Source of the DNA: Mesorhizobium sp. | GTDB taxonomy: Bacteria > Pseudomonadota > Alphaproteobacteria > Rhizobiales > Rhizobiaceae | Reading direction: 5' to 3' | DNA length: 64,000 nucleotides | NCBI RefSeq assembly: GCF_024710845.1 | Contig: NZ_JANJTZ010000010.1 | Span: 1-64,000, forward strand | Part shown: piece by piece, positions 34,842-43,263 of the stretch | Layout of the letters: each line of letters begins with the position of its first letter | How positions within the stretch are numbered: position 1 is the first letter of the stretch | Made by a program: the position numbers and the translations under genes | Notes under the pieces: model-generated | Told to the model about the DNA's origin: nothing | The model's database searches: none | The model's input: the letters and a program-made list of their open reading frames with translations, nothing else

Positions 34842-35732
34842 ATGGACGTCGAGGGCCTCCTCCAGAGCGTCATCCGCTTCTCGAACTTCATGACCTCGCG
34901 CCTCTTGGTGGCGGGAGTCGTGTTCTACGTCGCGTCGGGTTTTACCGATGTCGGCTCTGCCAGCGAGGGCTTCCTGCCCAATGCCGACCTGCTCAACGAG
35001 ATCGTGCAGAACTACCAGAACATCTTCGACGTGCTCGGCGTGTCGGATTTCGCGCTCTTGCTCATCCTGTTCGTGTTCCTGACGACGATCCACATCATTT
35101 ACGTGCTGTTCGACCGGGTCGGCGCGTATCTGCCGCCGGCGATCATCCCGCTGTCGGGCTGGGAGGCGAACGACGACGTGACGCTGACGGCTTTCGACCT
35201 CCTGCGTGAGGCTCGCGGCGAGGAGCACACGGACGAGGAGAACCAGCGGCTCTACCAGTTCAAGAAGAAGCTGCGCGAGATTGAAGAGACGATCGAGCAG
35301 AAATTTGCCGAGGAGATGGAGGGAATGGCGACCGCCTACCGGATCGCCAAGACCTTCGTCCTGTTCTCCGTCGCCGTGCTCGTCGTGGCTCTCGTATCCG
35401 GCAAGTATGCCGGCGACCTCAACATCCTCATGGCCATCATCGGCCTGTCGATCCTGACCGCGTTCTACACCGCGTTCGGGCTGTTCCGCGCGAACTTCGA
35501 GCGGATTACGGCGATCCGGCGCGATGTGATCGTTCAGTTCCTCGAATTCTCGCGCATCTGGGCGCCGCAGGAATACCAGCTTCGGATCTCCGAGGCGTGC
35601 AAGCCCTCGCGCGACCTGAAGCCGGCGCATTTCGCCGTGCTGGTGCCGATCTTCGGCACGCTCGACGAGATGCTGGACGAAATACGGCGCTGGCGCGAGC
35701 GGCGAGTCGGCAAGCGCGGGCGCCGGGCGTGA
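34842..35732 (+). CDS. Unknown four-helix membrane protein in the pyrimidine operon
   Basis: A 296-residue protein that I do not recognise. The ATG at 34842 follows the LysE stop directly (TGAATG), so it is probably translationally coupled. Four hydrophobic segments are visible: residues ~17-40, ~68-92, ~165-185 and ~188-212. Between the two pairs lies a charged, coiled-coil-like region (~125-160, REARGEEHTDEENQRL and KKKLREIEETIEQK). The C-terminal ~80 residues are soluble and basic (ending RRWRERRVGKRGRRA). It has no Walker, cysteine or metal motif. It may be a chance inclusion in the operon or a membrane scaffold or sensor. Confidence 0.75.
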   Translation: MDVEGLLQSVIRFSNFMTSRLLVAGVVFYVASGFTDVGSASEGFLPNADLLNEIVQNYQNIFDVLGVSDFALLLILFVFLTTIHIIYVLFDRVGAYLPPAIIPLSGWEANDDVTLTAFDLLREARGEEHTDEENQRLYQFKKKLREIEETIEQKFAEEMEGMATAYRIAKTFVLFSVAVLVVALVSGKYAGDLNILMAIIGLSILTAFYTAFGLFRANFERITAIRRDVIVQFLEFSRIWAPQEYQLRISEACKPSRDLKPAHFAVLVPIFGTLDEMLDEIRRWRERRVGKRGRRA

Positions 35733-35812
35733 GGAGTGTTGAAAGGTGTTCGGGAGAGGGCGATAGTCTCGCGACCTGAGACCCGAGCGAGGTCGATTAA
35801 GTGGGGAACATC

Positions 35813-37264
35813 ATGTCCAAAGTCATCAAGAACGGAACCATCGTCACGGCCGACCGCTCGTGGAAGGCGGACGTGCTGATCAGGCACGGGAAGATCGAGG
35901 CGATCGGGCCGGACCTGCACGGCGACCACGAGTATGACGCGACCGGCTGCTATGTCATGCCCGGCGGCATCGACCCGCACACCCATCTCGAAATGCCGTT
36001 CATGGGCACCTATTCGGCCGACGATTTCGAGAGCGGGACGCGGGCGGCGTTGTCGGGCGGAACGACGATGGTGGTCGACTTCTGCCTGCCGTCGCCCAAC
36101 CAGTCGCTGCTCGAGGCGCTGCAGATGTGGGACAACAAGACATCGAAGGCCGCGTGCGACTATTCCTTCCACATGGCGATCACCTGGTGGAGCAAGCAGG
36201 TGTTCGATGAGATGAAAACAGTCGTCGACAAGGGCATCACCTCGTTCAAGCATTTCATGGCCTACAAGGGCGCGCTGATGGTCAACGACGACGAGATGTA
36301 TGCCTCGTTCCAGCGCTGCGCCGAATTAGGCGCGCTGCCGCTGGTGCATGCCGAGAACGGCGACGTGGTGGCGGCGCTCTCCCAGAAGCTTCTGGCCGAC
36401 GGCAATAACGGGCCGGAGGCACATGCCTATTCGCGTCCACCCGAGGTGGAGGGCGAGGCGACCAACCGCGCGATCATGATCGCCGACATGGCCGGCGTGC
36501 CGCTCTATGTCGTGCATACGTCCTGCGAGCAGAGCCACGAGGCGATCCGGCGCGCGCGGCAGAAGGGGATGCGGGTCTACGGCGAACCGCTGGTGCAGCA
36601 CCTCGTTCTCGACGAGACGGAGTATTTCAACAAGGACTGGGATCATGCGGCGCGTCGCGTGATGAGCCCGCCGTTCCGCAACAAGAGCCACCAGGATTCG
36701 CTGTGGGCGGGCCTGCAGGCCGGCTCGCTGCAGGTGGTGGCGACCGACCATTGCGCCTTCACCACCCAGCAGAAGCGGTTCGGGGTCGGCGACTTCACCA
36801 AGATTCCCAACGGCACGGGCGGGCTGGAAGACCGGCTGCCGGTGCTGTGGACGGCCGGCGTCAACACCGGCCGGCTGACGCCCAACGAGTTCGTGGCGGT
36901 GACGTCGACCAACATCGCCAAGATCCTCAACATGTATCCGAAGAAGGGCGCGATCGTCGAAGGCGCGGACGCCGACGTGATCGTCTGGGATCCGAAGAAG
37001 AAGAAGACGATCTCGGCTGGCAAGCAGCAGTCGGTGATCGACTATAACGTGTTCGAAGGCTTCGAGGTGACGGGCCTGCCGCGCTACGTGTTCACGCGCG
37101 GCGAACTGGCCGTCGACGACGGAAAGGTGCAGGCGAAACCGGGCCACGGCCAGTTCGTCGGCCGTGAGCCCAAGGGGTCGGTCAATCGCGCGCTGTCGAC
37201 CTGGAAGGAACTTGTCGCGCCACGCAAGGTGGAGCGGACGGGCATTCCGGCGTCGGGCGTCTGA
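35813..37264 (+). CDS. hydA: Dihydropyrimidinase (D-hydantoinase)
   Basis: A 483-residue cyclic amidohydrolase that opens dihydrouracil or dihydrothymine to the N-carbamoyl-beta-amino acid, step two of the pathway. The ATG at 35813 has GGGGAAC five bases upstream; a GTG at 35801 would add four residues. Binuclear metal ligands: HTHLEMPF (two His), the carboxylated-lysine segment FMAYKGAL, HAEN and HTSCEQ (His), and ATDHCAF (Asp). The composite domain with VIKNGTIVTADRSWKADVL at the N-terminus is typical. It lies 80 bp after the unknown membrane-protein gene, and may be read from the same operon. Confidence 0.95.
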   Translation: MSKVIKNGTIVTADRSWKADVLIRHGKIEAIGPDLHGDHEYDATGCYVMPGGIDPHTHLEMPFMGTYSADDFESGTRAALSGGTTMVVDFCLPSPNQSLLEALQMWDNKTSKAACDYSFHMAITWWSKQVFDEMKTVVDKGITSFKHFMAYKGALMVNDDEMYASFQRCAELGALPLVHAENGDVVAALSQKLLADGNNGPEAHAYSRPPEVEGEATNRAIMIADMAGVPLYVVHTSCEQSHEAIRRARQKGMRVYGEPLVQHLVLDETEYFNKDWDHAARRVMSPPFRNKSHQDSLWAGLQAGSLQVVATDHCAFTTQQKRFGVGDFTKIPNGTGGLEDRLPVLWTAGVNTGRLTPNEFVAVTSTNIAKILNMYPKKGAIVEGADADVIVWDPKKKKTISAGKQQSVIDYNVFEGFEVTGLPRYVFTRGELAVDDGKVQAKPGHGQFVGREPKGSVNRALSTWKELVAPRKVERTGIPASGV

Positions 37265-37282
37265 TCTGACGATGACAATCGG

Positions 37283-37654
37283 TCAGGCGTCTTCCCTGGC
37301 GTGGTTGCCTTCGATCTCGGCGGCAGCCTCGCTGTCCGTCTCATCGTCGTCTTCGTCCGCCTCTTCGCCGGCGGCCTCGCTGTCTTCCTCGCCGGACTCT
37401 TCGTCCTTCTCCGCGTCCTCGTCTTCATCGTCGTCTTCGGCGACGGCGGTGATCACGAGGGTGCGTGTCGCCATATCCCAGTCGTACGAGATGGATTCCG
37501 CGACATCGGCGTCGTCCAGGCGCTCTTCCCAGATCTGGTCGAGGCCGCCGTCCAGCCAGTCGGTGAAGAAATGGTTCGCCATCTGCTCGGCGAGCGGTCC
37601 GGCAAATTGCAGAGTCACGGAGTGAATCGGTGTTTCGGTGCGTTTCTCGGCCAT
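37283..37654 (-). CDS. Unknown small protein with a strongly acidic tail
   Basis: A 123-residue protein that I do not recognise. The ATG at 37654 is fixed by a good Shine-Dalgarno (TTGGAGGAAG). Residues 1-75 form a compact, mixed alpha/beta-looking region (SVTLQFAGPLAEQMANHFFT, WLDGGLDQIWEERL, SYDWDMATRTLVITAV). Residues ~76-123 are nearly all Asp, Glu, Ala and Ser and are probably disordered. No signal peptide or membrane segment. It is convergent with hydA, 18 bp apart, and divergent from the secreted protein at 37711. Similar acidic-tail proteins occur in rhizobia without an assigned role. Confidence 0.75.
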   Translation of the reverse strand: MAEKRTETPIHSVTLQFAGPLAEQMANHFFTDWLDGGLDQIWEERLDDADVAESISYDWDMATRTLVITAVAEDDDEDEDAEKDEESGEEDSEAAGEEADEDDDETDSEAAAEIEGNHAREDA

Positions 37655-37710
37655 ATCTTCCTCCAAGGGTTCGGGACACCGCAGTGCTAGCGCGCGGGCG
37701 TGAAGCGGCG

Positions 37711-38106
37711 ATGACACGACCGGCCGCAGCGCAAAAACTCCTCGCGGCCGGAGCGATTCTCGGGGCCGCCCTGACGGCGTTCCCCGCCGGCGCGGCCGAG
37801 CTCCAACTCGACGGCGCATGGGGCAACGAAGCCGGCTGCAAGTTCGCCGTCACGCAAGACAATAGCGACGACAGCTATGTCCTGCTGAAGGCCGACGGCG
37901 TGCAGACCTATGGCACGCTGTGCGACTGGGTGCAGGTCTTTCCCGGCAAAGGTGCCCAGGTCGCGATCGGGCTCTGTGGCTACGAGGGCGAGGGCGGCCT
38001 CGGATCGGAGACGTTCGTGATCGCCCCCGACATGGCAGACCCGGCGAAGCTGAACATCTACGCCAACAATGGCGAGGTCTGGGCCGAGGTGCGAAAATGC
38101 CCGTGA
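37711..38106 (+). CDS. Secreted small protein of unknown function
   Basis: A 131-residue protein. The ATG at 37711 starts a signal peptide (hydrophobic core KLLAAGAILGAALTAF, cleavage near GAA-EL). The mature ~100 residues contain four cysteines (EAGCKFAVTQ, GTLCDWVQVF, GLCGYEGEGG, VRKCP) that may form two disulphides. A tryptophan-containing first strand (LDGAWGNEAGC) resembles small periplasmic beta-barrel proteins. The function is unknown. It is monocistronic, with divergent and convergent neighbours. Confidence 0.7.
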   Translation: MTRPAAAQKLLAAGAILGAALTAFPAGAAELQLDGAWGNEAGCKFAVTQDNSDDSYVLLKADGVQTYGTLCDWVQVFPGKGAQVAIGLCGYEGEGGLGSETFVIAPDMADPAKLNIYANNGEVWAEVRKCP

Positions 38107-38110
38107 GGCG

Positions 38111-38521
38111 TCAGCGCGCCAGCGCGTCGAGGTCCGGCAAGAGCACGACGCTTTCCTGTTCGTTCGGGTCGGTGCGGGCGATGATTGCCGTGCAGGGCTC
38201 CGTTCCGAGATTGGCCGGCAGATGAGGAACGCCCGCCGGTATGTACATCATCTCGCCGGGGCCCATGTCGGCGTAGTCCTCCAGTCGTTCGCCGAACCAG
38301 GTGCGGGCCGTGCCGGTGAGAACGTAGACGGCCGATTCATGCGCCTCGTGCAGATGCGCCCTGGCGCGCGCACCCGGCGGGATGGTCACGACATGCATGC
38401 ACAGGCCTTTCGAGCCGACGGTTTCGGCCGCGATGCCGGCGAAGTAGCTCAGCCCCTGCTTGCCGCCGTAGCTGTCGGTGGGGCGCACGACATGGCAGGT
38501 CGGCTTGGTGTCGTCGGTCAT
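38111..38521 (-). CDS. Cupin-domain protein
   Basis: A 136-residue single cupin from the ATG at 38521; an in-frame ATG at 38557 would add 12 residues. Cupin motif 1 is GARARAHLHEAHESAVYVLTG (His, His, Glu), and motif 2 contains GEMMYIPAGVPHLPAN (His), giving a likely metal site. It is of the type that binds or converts small hydrophobic or phenolic ligands, but nothing in the sequence names a substrate. It is convergent with the secreted protein (four bases apart) and divergent from the importer ATPase. Confidence 0.85.
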   Translation of the reverse strand: MTDDTKPTCHVVRPTDSYGGKQGLSYFAGIAAETVGSKGLCMHVVTIPPGARARAHLHEAHESAVYVLTGTARTWFGERLEDYADMGPGEMMYIPAGVPHLPANLGTEPCTAIIARTDPNEQESVVLLPDLDALAR

Positions 38522-38710
38522 GCGAAGGCTTCCCGGTGCGGTCGGCTGGTTCTTCATTCCTCATGGATTGAACACAGCCGGCGCCCGTTCCGCAAGGTGA
38601 GCGGGCCGCGACGTCGCGACCGCTGGATTGCCGACAAGGCCCCCTTGTGTTTGCGGCGCGGCAACGTATCGTCGTTCTTTCGGCACCCAGCAATCCGGCC
38701 CGGCACCTGA

Positions 38711-39490
38711 ATGCAATCAATCATTTCCGCCCGTAACCTCGATCTCGTCTTCCAGACCGCGGACGGTCCGGTCCACGCGTTGAACAATGTCACGCTCGAC
38801 ATCGGCAAGGGGGAGTTCGTCTCCTTCATTGGCCCGTCCGGCTGCGGCAAGACGACGTTCCTGCGCGTCATCGCCGATCTCGAAAAGCCGACGGGCGGGT
38901 CGATCAGCGTCAACGGAATGACGCCGGAGCAGGCACGCCAGGCGCGAGCCTATGGCTACGTCTTCCAGGCGGCGGCGCTCTATCCGTGGCGGACGATCGA
39001 GAAGAACATTGCGCTGCCGCTGGAGATCATGGGGATCGCCAAGACTGAACAGGCGGAACGGATCAAGCAGACGCTGGCGCTGGTCAACCTCACGGGGTTC
39101 GAGAAGAAATTTCCCTGGCAATTGTCGGGCGGCATGCAGCAGCGCGCGTCGATCGCGCGCGCGCTCGCCTTCGACGCCGACCTGCTTTTGATGGACGAGC
39201 CGTTCGGCGCGCTCGACGAGATCGTGCGCGATCATCTGAACGAGCAGTTGCTGGAACTGTGGGCGCGGACCACCAAGACGATCTGCTTCGTCACCCATTC
39301 GATCCCGGAGGCGGTCTATCTCTCGACCAAGATCGTGGTCATGTCGCCGCGCCCAGGGCGCGTCACCGACATCATCGAATCGACGCTGCCGAAGGAGCGG
39401 CCGCTCGACATCCGCGAGTCACCGGAATTCCTCGCCATCGCCGCACGGGTGCGCGACGGGTTGAGGGCAGGGCACAGCTATGAGGATTGA
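38711..39490 (+). CDS. NitT/TauT-type ABC transporter ATP-binding protein
   Basis: A 259-residue ATPase. Walker A is GPSGCGKTT (residue ~38), the Q-loop YVFQ, the signature LSGGMQQR, Walker B LLLMDEPFGALD and the switch His in FVTHSIPEA. The SsuB/TauB-type C-terminus ends with PRPGRVTDIIES. It is the first gene of an importer whose permeases start 711 bp downstream, after the DUF559/palindrome unit. In many genomes the ATPase and permeases of this family are adjacent, so the spacing here looks like an insertion. Confidence 0.93.
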   Translation: MQSIISARNLDLVFQTADGPVHALNNVTLDIGKGEFVSFIGPSGCGKTTFLRVIADLEKPTGGSISVNGMTPEQARQARAYGYVFQAAALYPWRTIEKNIALPLEIMGIAKTEQAERIKQTLALVNLTGFEKKFPWQLSGGMQQRASIARALAFDADLLLMDEPFGALDEIVRDHLNEQLLELWARTTKTICFVTHSIPEAVYLSTKIVVMSPRPGRVTDIIESTLPKERPLDIRESPEFLAIAARVRDGLRAGHSYED

Positions 39491-39551
39491 GGCAAAGGGA
39501 GTTCTCGGCTCGTTCAAGCGAAGAGGTTGGCATGCTTGGCGCGCGGCAGCT

Positions 39552-39703
39552 CTCCCTCCCCCTTGTGGGGAGGGGTTAGGGGTGGGGGTTTCTGGGCGAA
39601 TGCGCCGAACACGTTCGACTTCACCTTGGCAAAACGTCACGATCGGGCAAAAGTGCCGACTGGAAAACCCCCACCCTTACCCTCCCCACAAGGGGGAGGG
39701 GGT
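39552..39703. repeat. Inverted repeat pair of GC-rich palindromic elements
   Basis: The left copy (~39554-39591) reads C-rich, then CCCCCTTGTGGGGAGGG, then TTAGGGGTGGGGGTTT. The right copy (~39664-39702) is its near-exact reverse complement (AAAACCCCCACCC to CACAAGGGGGAGGGG). The arms are ~38 nt, separated by ~72 nt. Each arm holds its own CCCCTTGTGGGG palindrome. Such elements are widespread between genes in Mesorhizobium-like genomes. The RNA would form a very stable hairpin between the ATPase and the next gene. Confidence 0.8.
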
Positions 39704-39763
39704 CGCCGACGTCGCGAGTGACCGTTATCGTCCTGCTCTCGTTCCTGGCGAGGGCGACCGGTG

Positions 39764-40204
39764 ATGCCAAGTGAGATCGACGCCGGCTTGATCAAAAGAG
39801 CACGGCGCCTGCGTCGAAATATGACCGACGGTGAGCGGAGACTCTGGTCGGAACTGCGTGAGTTCCGCCGCTGGTACGGCATTCATGTTCGCAGGCAAGC
39901 GCCAGTCGGACCCTATGTGGCCGATTTCGTTATTCACGAGCACAAAATCGTCATCGAAGTCGATGGCGAGCACCATTTCACGCGCGCGGGACTCGTACGC
40001 GACCGGCGGCGGGACGAATGGTTTGCAGCGCAGGGATACCGGACAATACGCCTCAATACGGGCGACCTGTCCGGCTCCTTTGGCGGATGCGTGGAAGAGA
40101 TACTCAGTCATCTCGGACTAATGGACTCTGGCGGCAATACTCCCACCCCTGGCCTCTCCCCGAGGGGAGAAGAGGCCGACAATCGCGGACGGCTCGATCC
40201 ATGA
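39764..40204 (+). CDS. DUF559 domain protein (Vsr/restriction-endonuclease-like fold)
   Basis: A 146-residue protein. The domain covers residues ~10-115: ARRLRRNMTDGERRLWSELR, RQAPVGPYVADFVIHEHKIVIEVDGEHH (the D...E-V-D pattern of PD-(D/E)XK/Vsr-like nucleases), RDEWFAAQGYRTIRLNTGD. The last ~20 residues (NTPTPGLSPRGEEAD) are encoded by another GC-rich palindrome, so a repeat has been captured as coding sequence. The ATG at 39764 is preferred over a GTG three bases before. Its TGA overlaps the permease ATG (ATGA). Nuclease activity is unproven for the family. Confidence 0.88.
   Translation: MPSEIDAGLIKRARRLRRNMTDGERRLWSELREFRRWYGIHVRRQAPVGPYVADFVIHEHKIVIEVDGEHHFTRAGLVRDRRRDEWFAAQGYRTIRLNTGDLSGSFGGCVEEILSHLGLMDSGGNTPTPGLSPRGEEADNRGRLDP
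40151..40177. repeat. Third GC-rich palindrome, inside the 3' end of the DUF559 gene
   Basis: GGCCTCTCCCC (40151-40161) pairs with GGGGAGAAGAGGCC (40164-40177), with a three-base bulge and a GA loop. It resembles the CCCC-GGGG repeats upstream of the gene and supplies its last codons. Confidence 0.65.
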
Positions 40205-41076
40205 CCGCGCTTCGCAACTCCGTTCCCGTCATAGCTATCCTGCTGCTGATCGTGGCGGGCTGGTACGTCGGCTCGTATGCGCTGAACGCCCCATTTCAGC
40301 GCGATCTCGACCGACGCGCGGGCGTGACGTCCACACCATGGGAATTCGTCGTCAAGACGATGACGCAGCCGAAGCCGACGCTGCCGGCGCCGCACCAGGT
40401 GGCGCAGAACTTCTTCGAGAACACGTTCCTGCGTAAGGTCACGTCGAACCGCAGCCTCGTCTACCACGCCTGGGTGACGCTGTCGGCGACGCTGCTGGGC
40501 TTTGCCTTCGGCACGGCGCTGGGGATCGCAATCGCCGTCGGGATCGTGCACGTGACGACGCTCGACCGTTCGCTGATGCCGTGGATCATCGCCTCGCAGA
40601 CGATCCCGATCCTGGCGCTGGCGCCGATGATCATCGTCGTGCTGGCGGCCGTCGGCATCACCGGGCTGATACCGAAATCGCTAATCTCGACCTATCTGTC
40701 GTTCTTCCCGGTGGCGGTCGGCATGGTGAAGGGACTGCGCTCGCCGGAATTCACCCATCTCGATCTGATGCACACCTACAACGCTTCGAAGGCGCAGGTG
40801 TTCTGGAAACTGCGCGTGCCTGCTTCGGTGCCGTTCCTGTTCACCTCGATGAAGGTGGCGGTGGCGGCGAGTCTCGTCGGCGCGATCGTCGGCGAACTGC
40901 CGACTGGCGCTGTGGCCGGCATCGGCGCGAAACTGCTCAACGGCTCCTATTACAGCCAGACGATCGACATGTTCGCGGCGCTCGTCGCGGGGTCGGTCGT
41001 CGCCGTGATGCTGGTGCTGCTGGTCGGGCTGGCGGCCCGGATCACCGAACGCCTGATGGGAGCGCGGCCGGCATGA
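40201..41076 (+). CDS. NitT/TauT-type ABC transporter permease 1
   Basis: A 291-residue inner-membrane protein with about six helices. The ATG at 40201 lies in an ATGA overlap with the DUF559 stop. The binding-protein-dependent permease domain covers ~85-285, with the EAA loop HTYNASKAQVFWKLRVPASVPF (residues ~200-220) and the segments LVGAIVGELPTGAVAGIGAKLL. There is an unusual periplasmic stretch after helix 1 (residues ~28-80). It pairs with the next permease, whose ATG overlaps its TGA. Confidence 0.92.
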   Translation: MTALRNSVPVIAILLLIVAGWYVGSYALNAPFQRDLDRRAGVTSTPWEFVVKTMTQPKPTLPAPHQVAQNFFENTFLRKVTSNRSLVYHAWVTLSATLLGFAFGTALGIAIAVGIVHVTTLDRSLMPWIIASQTIPILALAPMIIVVLAAVGITGLIPKSLISTYLSFFPVAVGMVKGLRSPEFTHLDLMHTYNASKAQVFWKLRVPASVPFLFTSMKVAVAASLVGAIVGELPTGAVAGIGAKLLNGSYYSQTIDMFAALVAGSVVAVMLVLLVGLAARITERLMGARPA

Positions 41077-42191
41077 TCGCGAAGCTGCCCTGGCAATCCT
41101 GGCTGGCCCTTGCGCTTGCGGCCGTCGCGGCGATCTCGCTACCGATCGTCTCGGCCGATCCAGGATTTGGCGCGGCCACAAGCCTGGTCGTTTTCGCGCT
41201 CGTTCTCATCGGTGCGGCCGTCCCGGTCCTGGCTAGATCGGCCGCAGTCGAGGCGGTGGTTCTGTTCGTCGCGGCTCATGGCGCGGCCTGGCTGCTCATT
41301 TCTGGGATCGCCGGTCATGAAGGGGAGGCGACGCGCGCGTTCTTCCTGCTCGTCGCGGCGTCATGGCTCATCGCCTGGCGCCTGGCGACCGTGCTGTCGG
41401 CAATGAAGCCGCGATCGCGTGAGGCCGGCTGGGTGCTGAAGCTGATCGTGCCGGCAATCTTCGGCGTCTGGATCCTGATCATCTGGGAAGCGGTGACGCG
41501 CGGCGCCGGCATTCCGTTCATCCTTCTGCCGCCGCCCTCGGCGATCGGCGCCAAGTTCGCGGCGAACCTGTCGGTCCTTGCCGCCGACGTGCGCCAGACG
41601 ATCTTCAAGGCGGTGATCGCCGGCTACGCGATCGGCTGCGTCAGCGGCTTCGCCGTCGCCATCCTCGCCGACAGGTTCCTGTTCCTGCGGCGCGGGTTGA
41701 TGCCGATCGGCAACATGGTCTCGGCGCTGCCGATCATCGGCGTCGCGCCGGTGATGGTGATGTGGTTCGGCTTCGACTGGCAATCCAAGGCCGCGGTCGT
41801 GGTGATCATGACCTTCTTCCCGATGCTGGTGAACACGGTCGCGGGCCTGACAGCCGCCGGTCACATGGAGCGCGACCTGATGCGCACCTATGCCGCCGAC
41901 TATTGGCAGACGCTGGTCAAGCTTCGGCTGCCGGCGGCCATGCCTTTCATCTTCAACGCCTTGAAAATCAACTCCACACTGGCTTTGATTGGGGCTATCG
42001 TTGCGGAATTCTTCGGTACGCCGGTGGTGGGCATGGGGTTCCGGATTTCGACCGAGGTCGGCAGGATGAATGTCGACATGGTCTGGGCCGAGATCGCCGT
42101 GGCAGCGCTGGCTGGTTCGATCTTCTACGGCGTCCTGGCCCTTATCGAACGGGCCGTGACGTTCTGGCATCCGTCTGTCCGTGGTGGATAG
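41073..42191 (+). CDS. NitT/TauT-type ABC transporter permease 2, with N-terminal extra helices
   Basis: A 372-residue membrane protein. The C-terminal ~250 residues are the permease domain (EAA loop RTYAADYWQTLVKLRLPAAMPF, GAIVAEFFGTPVVGMGFRI). The first ~120 residues add about four hydrophobic segments not seen in standard permeases of the family (~260 residues). The ATG at 41073 overlaps the previous stop (ATGA). Two non-identical permeases suggest a heterodimeric channel. Confidence 0.92.
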   Translation: MIAKLPWQSWLALALAAVAAISLPIVSADPGFGAATSLVVFALVLIGAAVPVLARSAAVEAVVLFVAAHGAAWLLISGIAGHEGEATRAFFLLVAASWLIAWRLATVLSAMKPRSREAGWVLKLIVPAIFGVWILIIWEAVTRGAGIPFILLPPPSAIGAKFAANLSVLAADVRQTIFKAVIAGYAIGCVSGFAVAILADRFLFLRRGLMPIGNMVSALPIIGVAPVMVMWFGFDWQSKAAVVVIMTFFPMLVNTVAGLTAAGHMERDLMRTYAADYWQTLVKLRLPAAMPFIFNALKINSTLALIGAIVAEFFGTPVVGMGFRISTEVGRMNVDMVWAEIAVAALAGSIFYGVLALIERAVTFWHPSVRGG

Positions 42192-42212
42192 ACGCTCTTC
42201 AGAGGGAAAAAA

Positions 42213-43184
42213 ATGAAAAAACTCATCTTCGCAATGCTTGCCGGCGGCGTGTCGCTGGCGGCCGTTCAGGCCTTCGCGGCCGACGCGGTGACGCTGCAGC
42301 TCAAATGGGTGACGCAGGCGCAGTTCGCCGGCTACTACGTGGCCAAGGACAAGGGCTTCTATGAAGAAGAAGGCCTCGATGTCACCATCAAGCCGGGCGG
42401 TCCGGACATCGCGCCCGAGCAGGTGATCGCAGGCGGCGGCGCCGACGTGATCGTCGACTGGATGGGTGGCGCGCTAGCCGCCCGCGAGAAGGGCGTCGGC
42501 CTCGTCAACATCGCGCAGCCGTTCAAGAAGGCCGGCATGCAGCTGGTCTGCCCGAAGGACGGCCCGGTCAAGACCGAAGCCGATTTCAAGGGCAAGACGC
42601 TCGGCGTCTGGTTCTTCGGCAACGAGTATCCGTTCTATGCTTGGATGAACAAGCTCGGCCTACCGACCGAAGGCGGGCCGGATGGCGTGACGGTGCTCAA
42701 GCAGTCGTTCGACGTGCAGCCGCTGATCCAGAAGCAGGCCGACTGCATCTCGGTGATGACCTACAACGAGTACTGGCAGTTGATCGACGCCGGCTACAAG
42801 CCGGAAGACCTCGTCGTGTTCAACTACACCGCCATGGGCGTCGACCTGCTCGAGGACGGCCTCTATGCGATGGAGGACAAGCTCGCCGACCCGGCCTTCA
42901 AGGAGAAGATGGTCAAGTTCGTCCGCGCTTCGATGAAGGGCTGGGACTACGCGGTGAAAAACCCCGACGAGGCGGCCGGCATCGTGGTCGAGAACGGCGG
43001 CCAGGACGAGAACCACCAGAAGCGCATGATGGGCGAGGTGGCGAAGCTGATCGACAATGCCGACGGCAAGCTCATCGAGGCGGCCTATGACCGTACCGCG
43101 AAGGCGCTGCTCGACCAGAAGATCCTGACCAAGGAGCCGTCGGGCGCCTGGACGAAGGAAATCACCGACGCGGCCATCAAGTAA
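42213..43184 (+). CDS. ABC transporter substrate-binding protein, NMT1/THI5 (ThiY-like)
   Basis: A 323-residue periplasmic protein with a signal peptide (cleaved after AFA). The N-terminus of the mature part, LQLKWVTQAQFAGYYVAKDKG, is close to the pyrimidine-precursor binding proteins of the ThiY/THI5 type, in which an aromatic-rich pocket binds a substituted pyrimidine. The conserved EQVIAGGGADVIVDWM and YNEYWQLIDAG also fit. With the pyrimidine catabolic genes next door, import of a pyrimidine or a breakdown product is the best hypothesis. It is the last gene before a strong terminator. Confidence 0.88.
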   Translation: MKKLIFAMLAGGVSLAAVQAFAADAVTLQLKWVTQAQFAGYYVAKDKGFYEEEGLDVTIKPGGPDIAPEQVIAGGGADVIVDWMGGALAAREKGVGLVNIAQPFKKAGMQLVCPKDGPVKTEADFKGKTLGVWFFGNEYPFYAWMNKLGLPTEGGPDGVTVLKQSFDVQPLIQKQADCISVMTYNEYWQLIDAGYKPEDLVVFNYTAMGVDLLEDGLYAMEDKLADPAFKEKMVKFVRASMKGWDYAVKNPDEAAGIVVENGGQDENHQKRMMGEVAKLIDNADGKLIEAAYDRTAKALLDQKILTKEPSGAWTKEITDAAIK

Positions 43185-43205
43185 TCCGTTACGGATTTCG
43201 ACTGC

Positions 43206-43231
43206 GAAAGGGGCGGGCGACCGCCCCTTTC
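43206..43231 (+). terminator. Terminator of the importer operon
   Basis: GAAAGGGGCGG-GCGA-CCGCCCCTTTC is a perfect 11-bp stem with a GCGA tetraloop at 43206-43231. The same core recurs at 43830. Confidence 0.85.
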
Positions 43232-43263
43232 TGCATTTGTGGCCGGATTATTTGATCGCGGTG

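Noticed and set aside
39764-40204. DUF559 gene as a transposase/insertion sequence
   Set aside because: No transposase motif or target-site duplication could be seen; it is described as a repeat-associated gene only.
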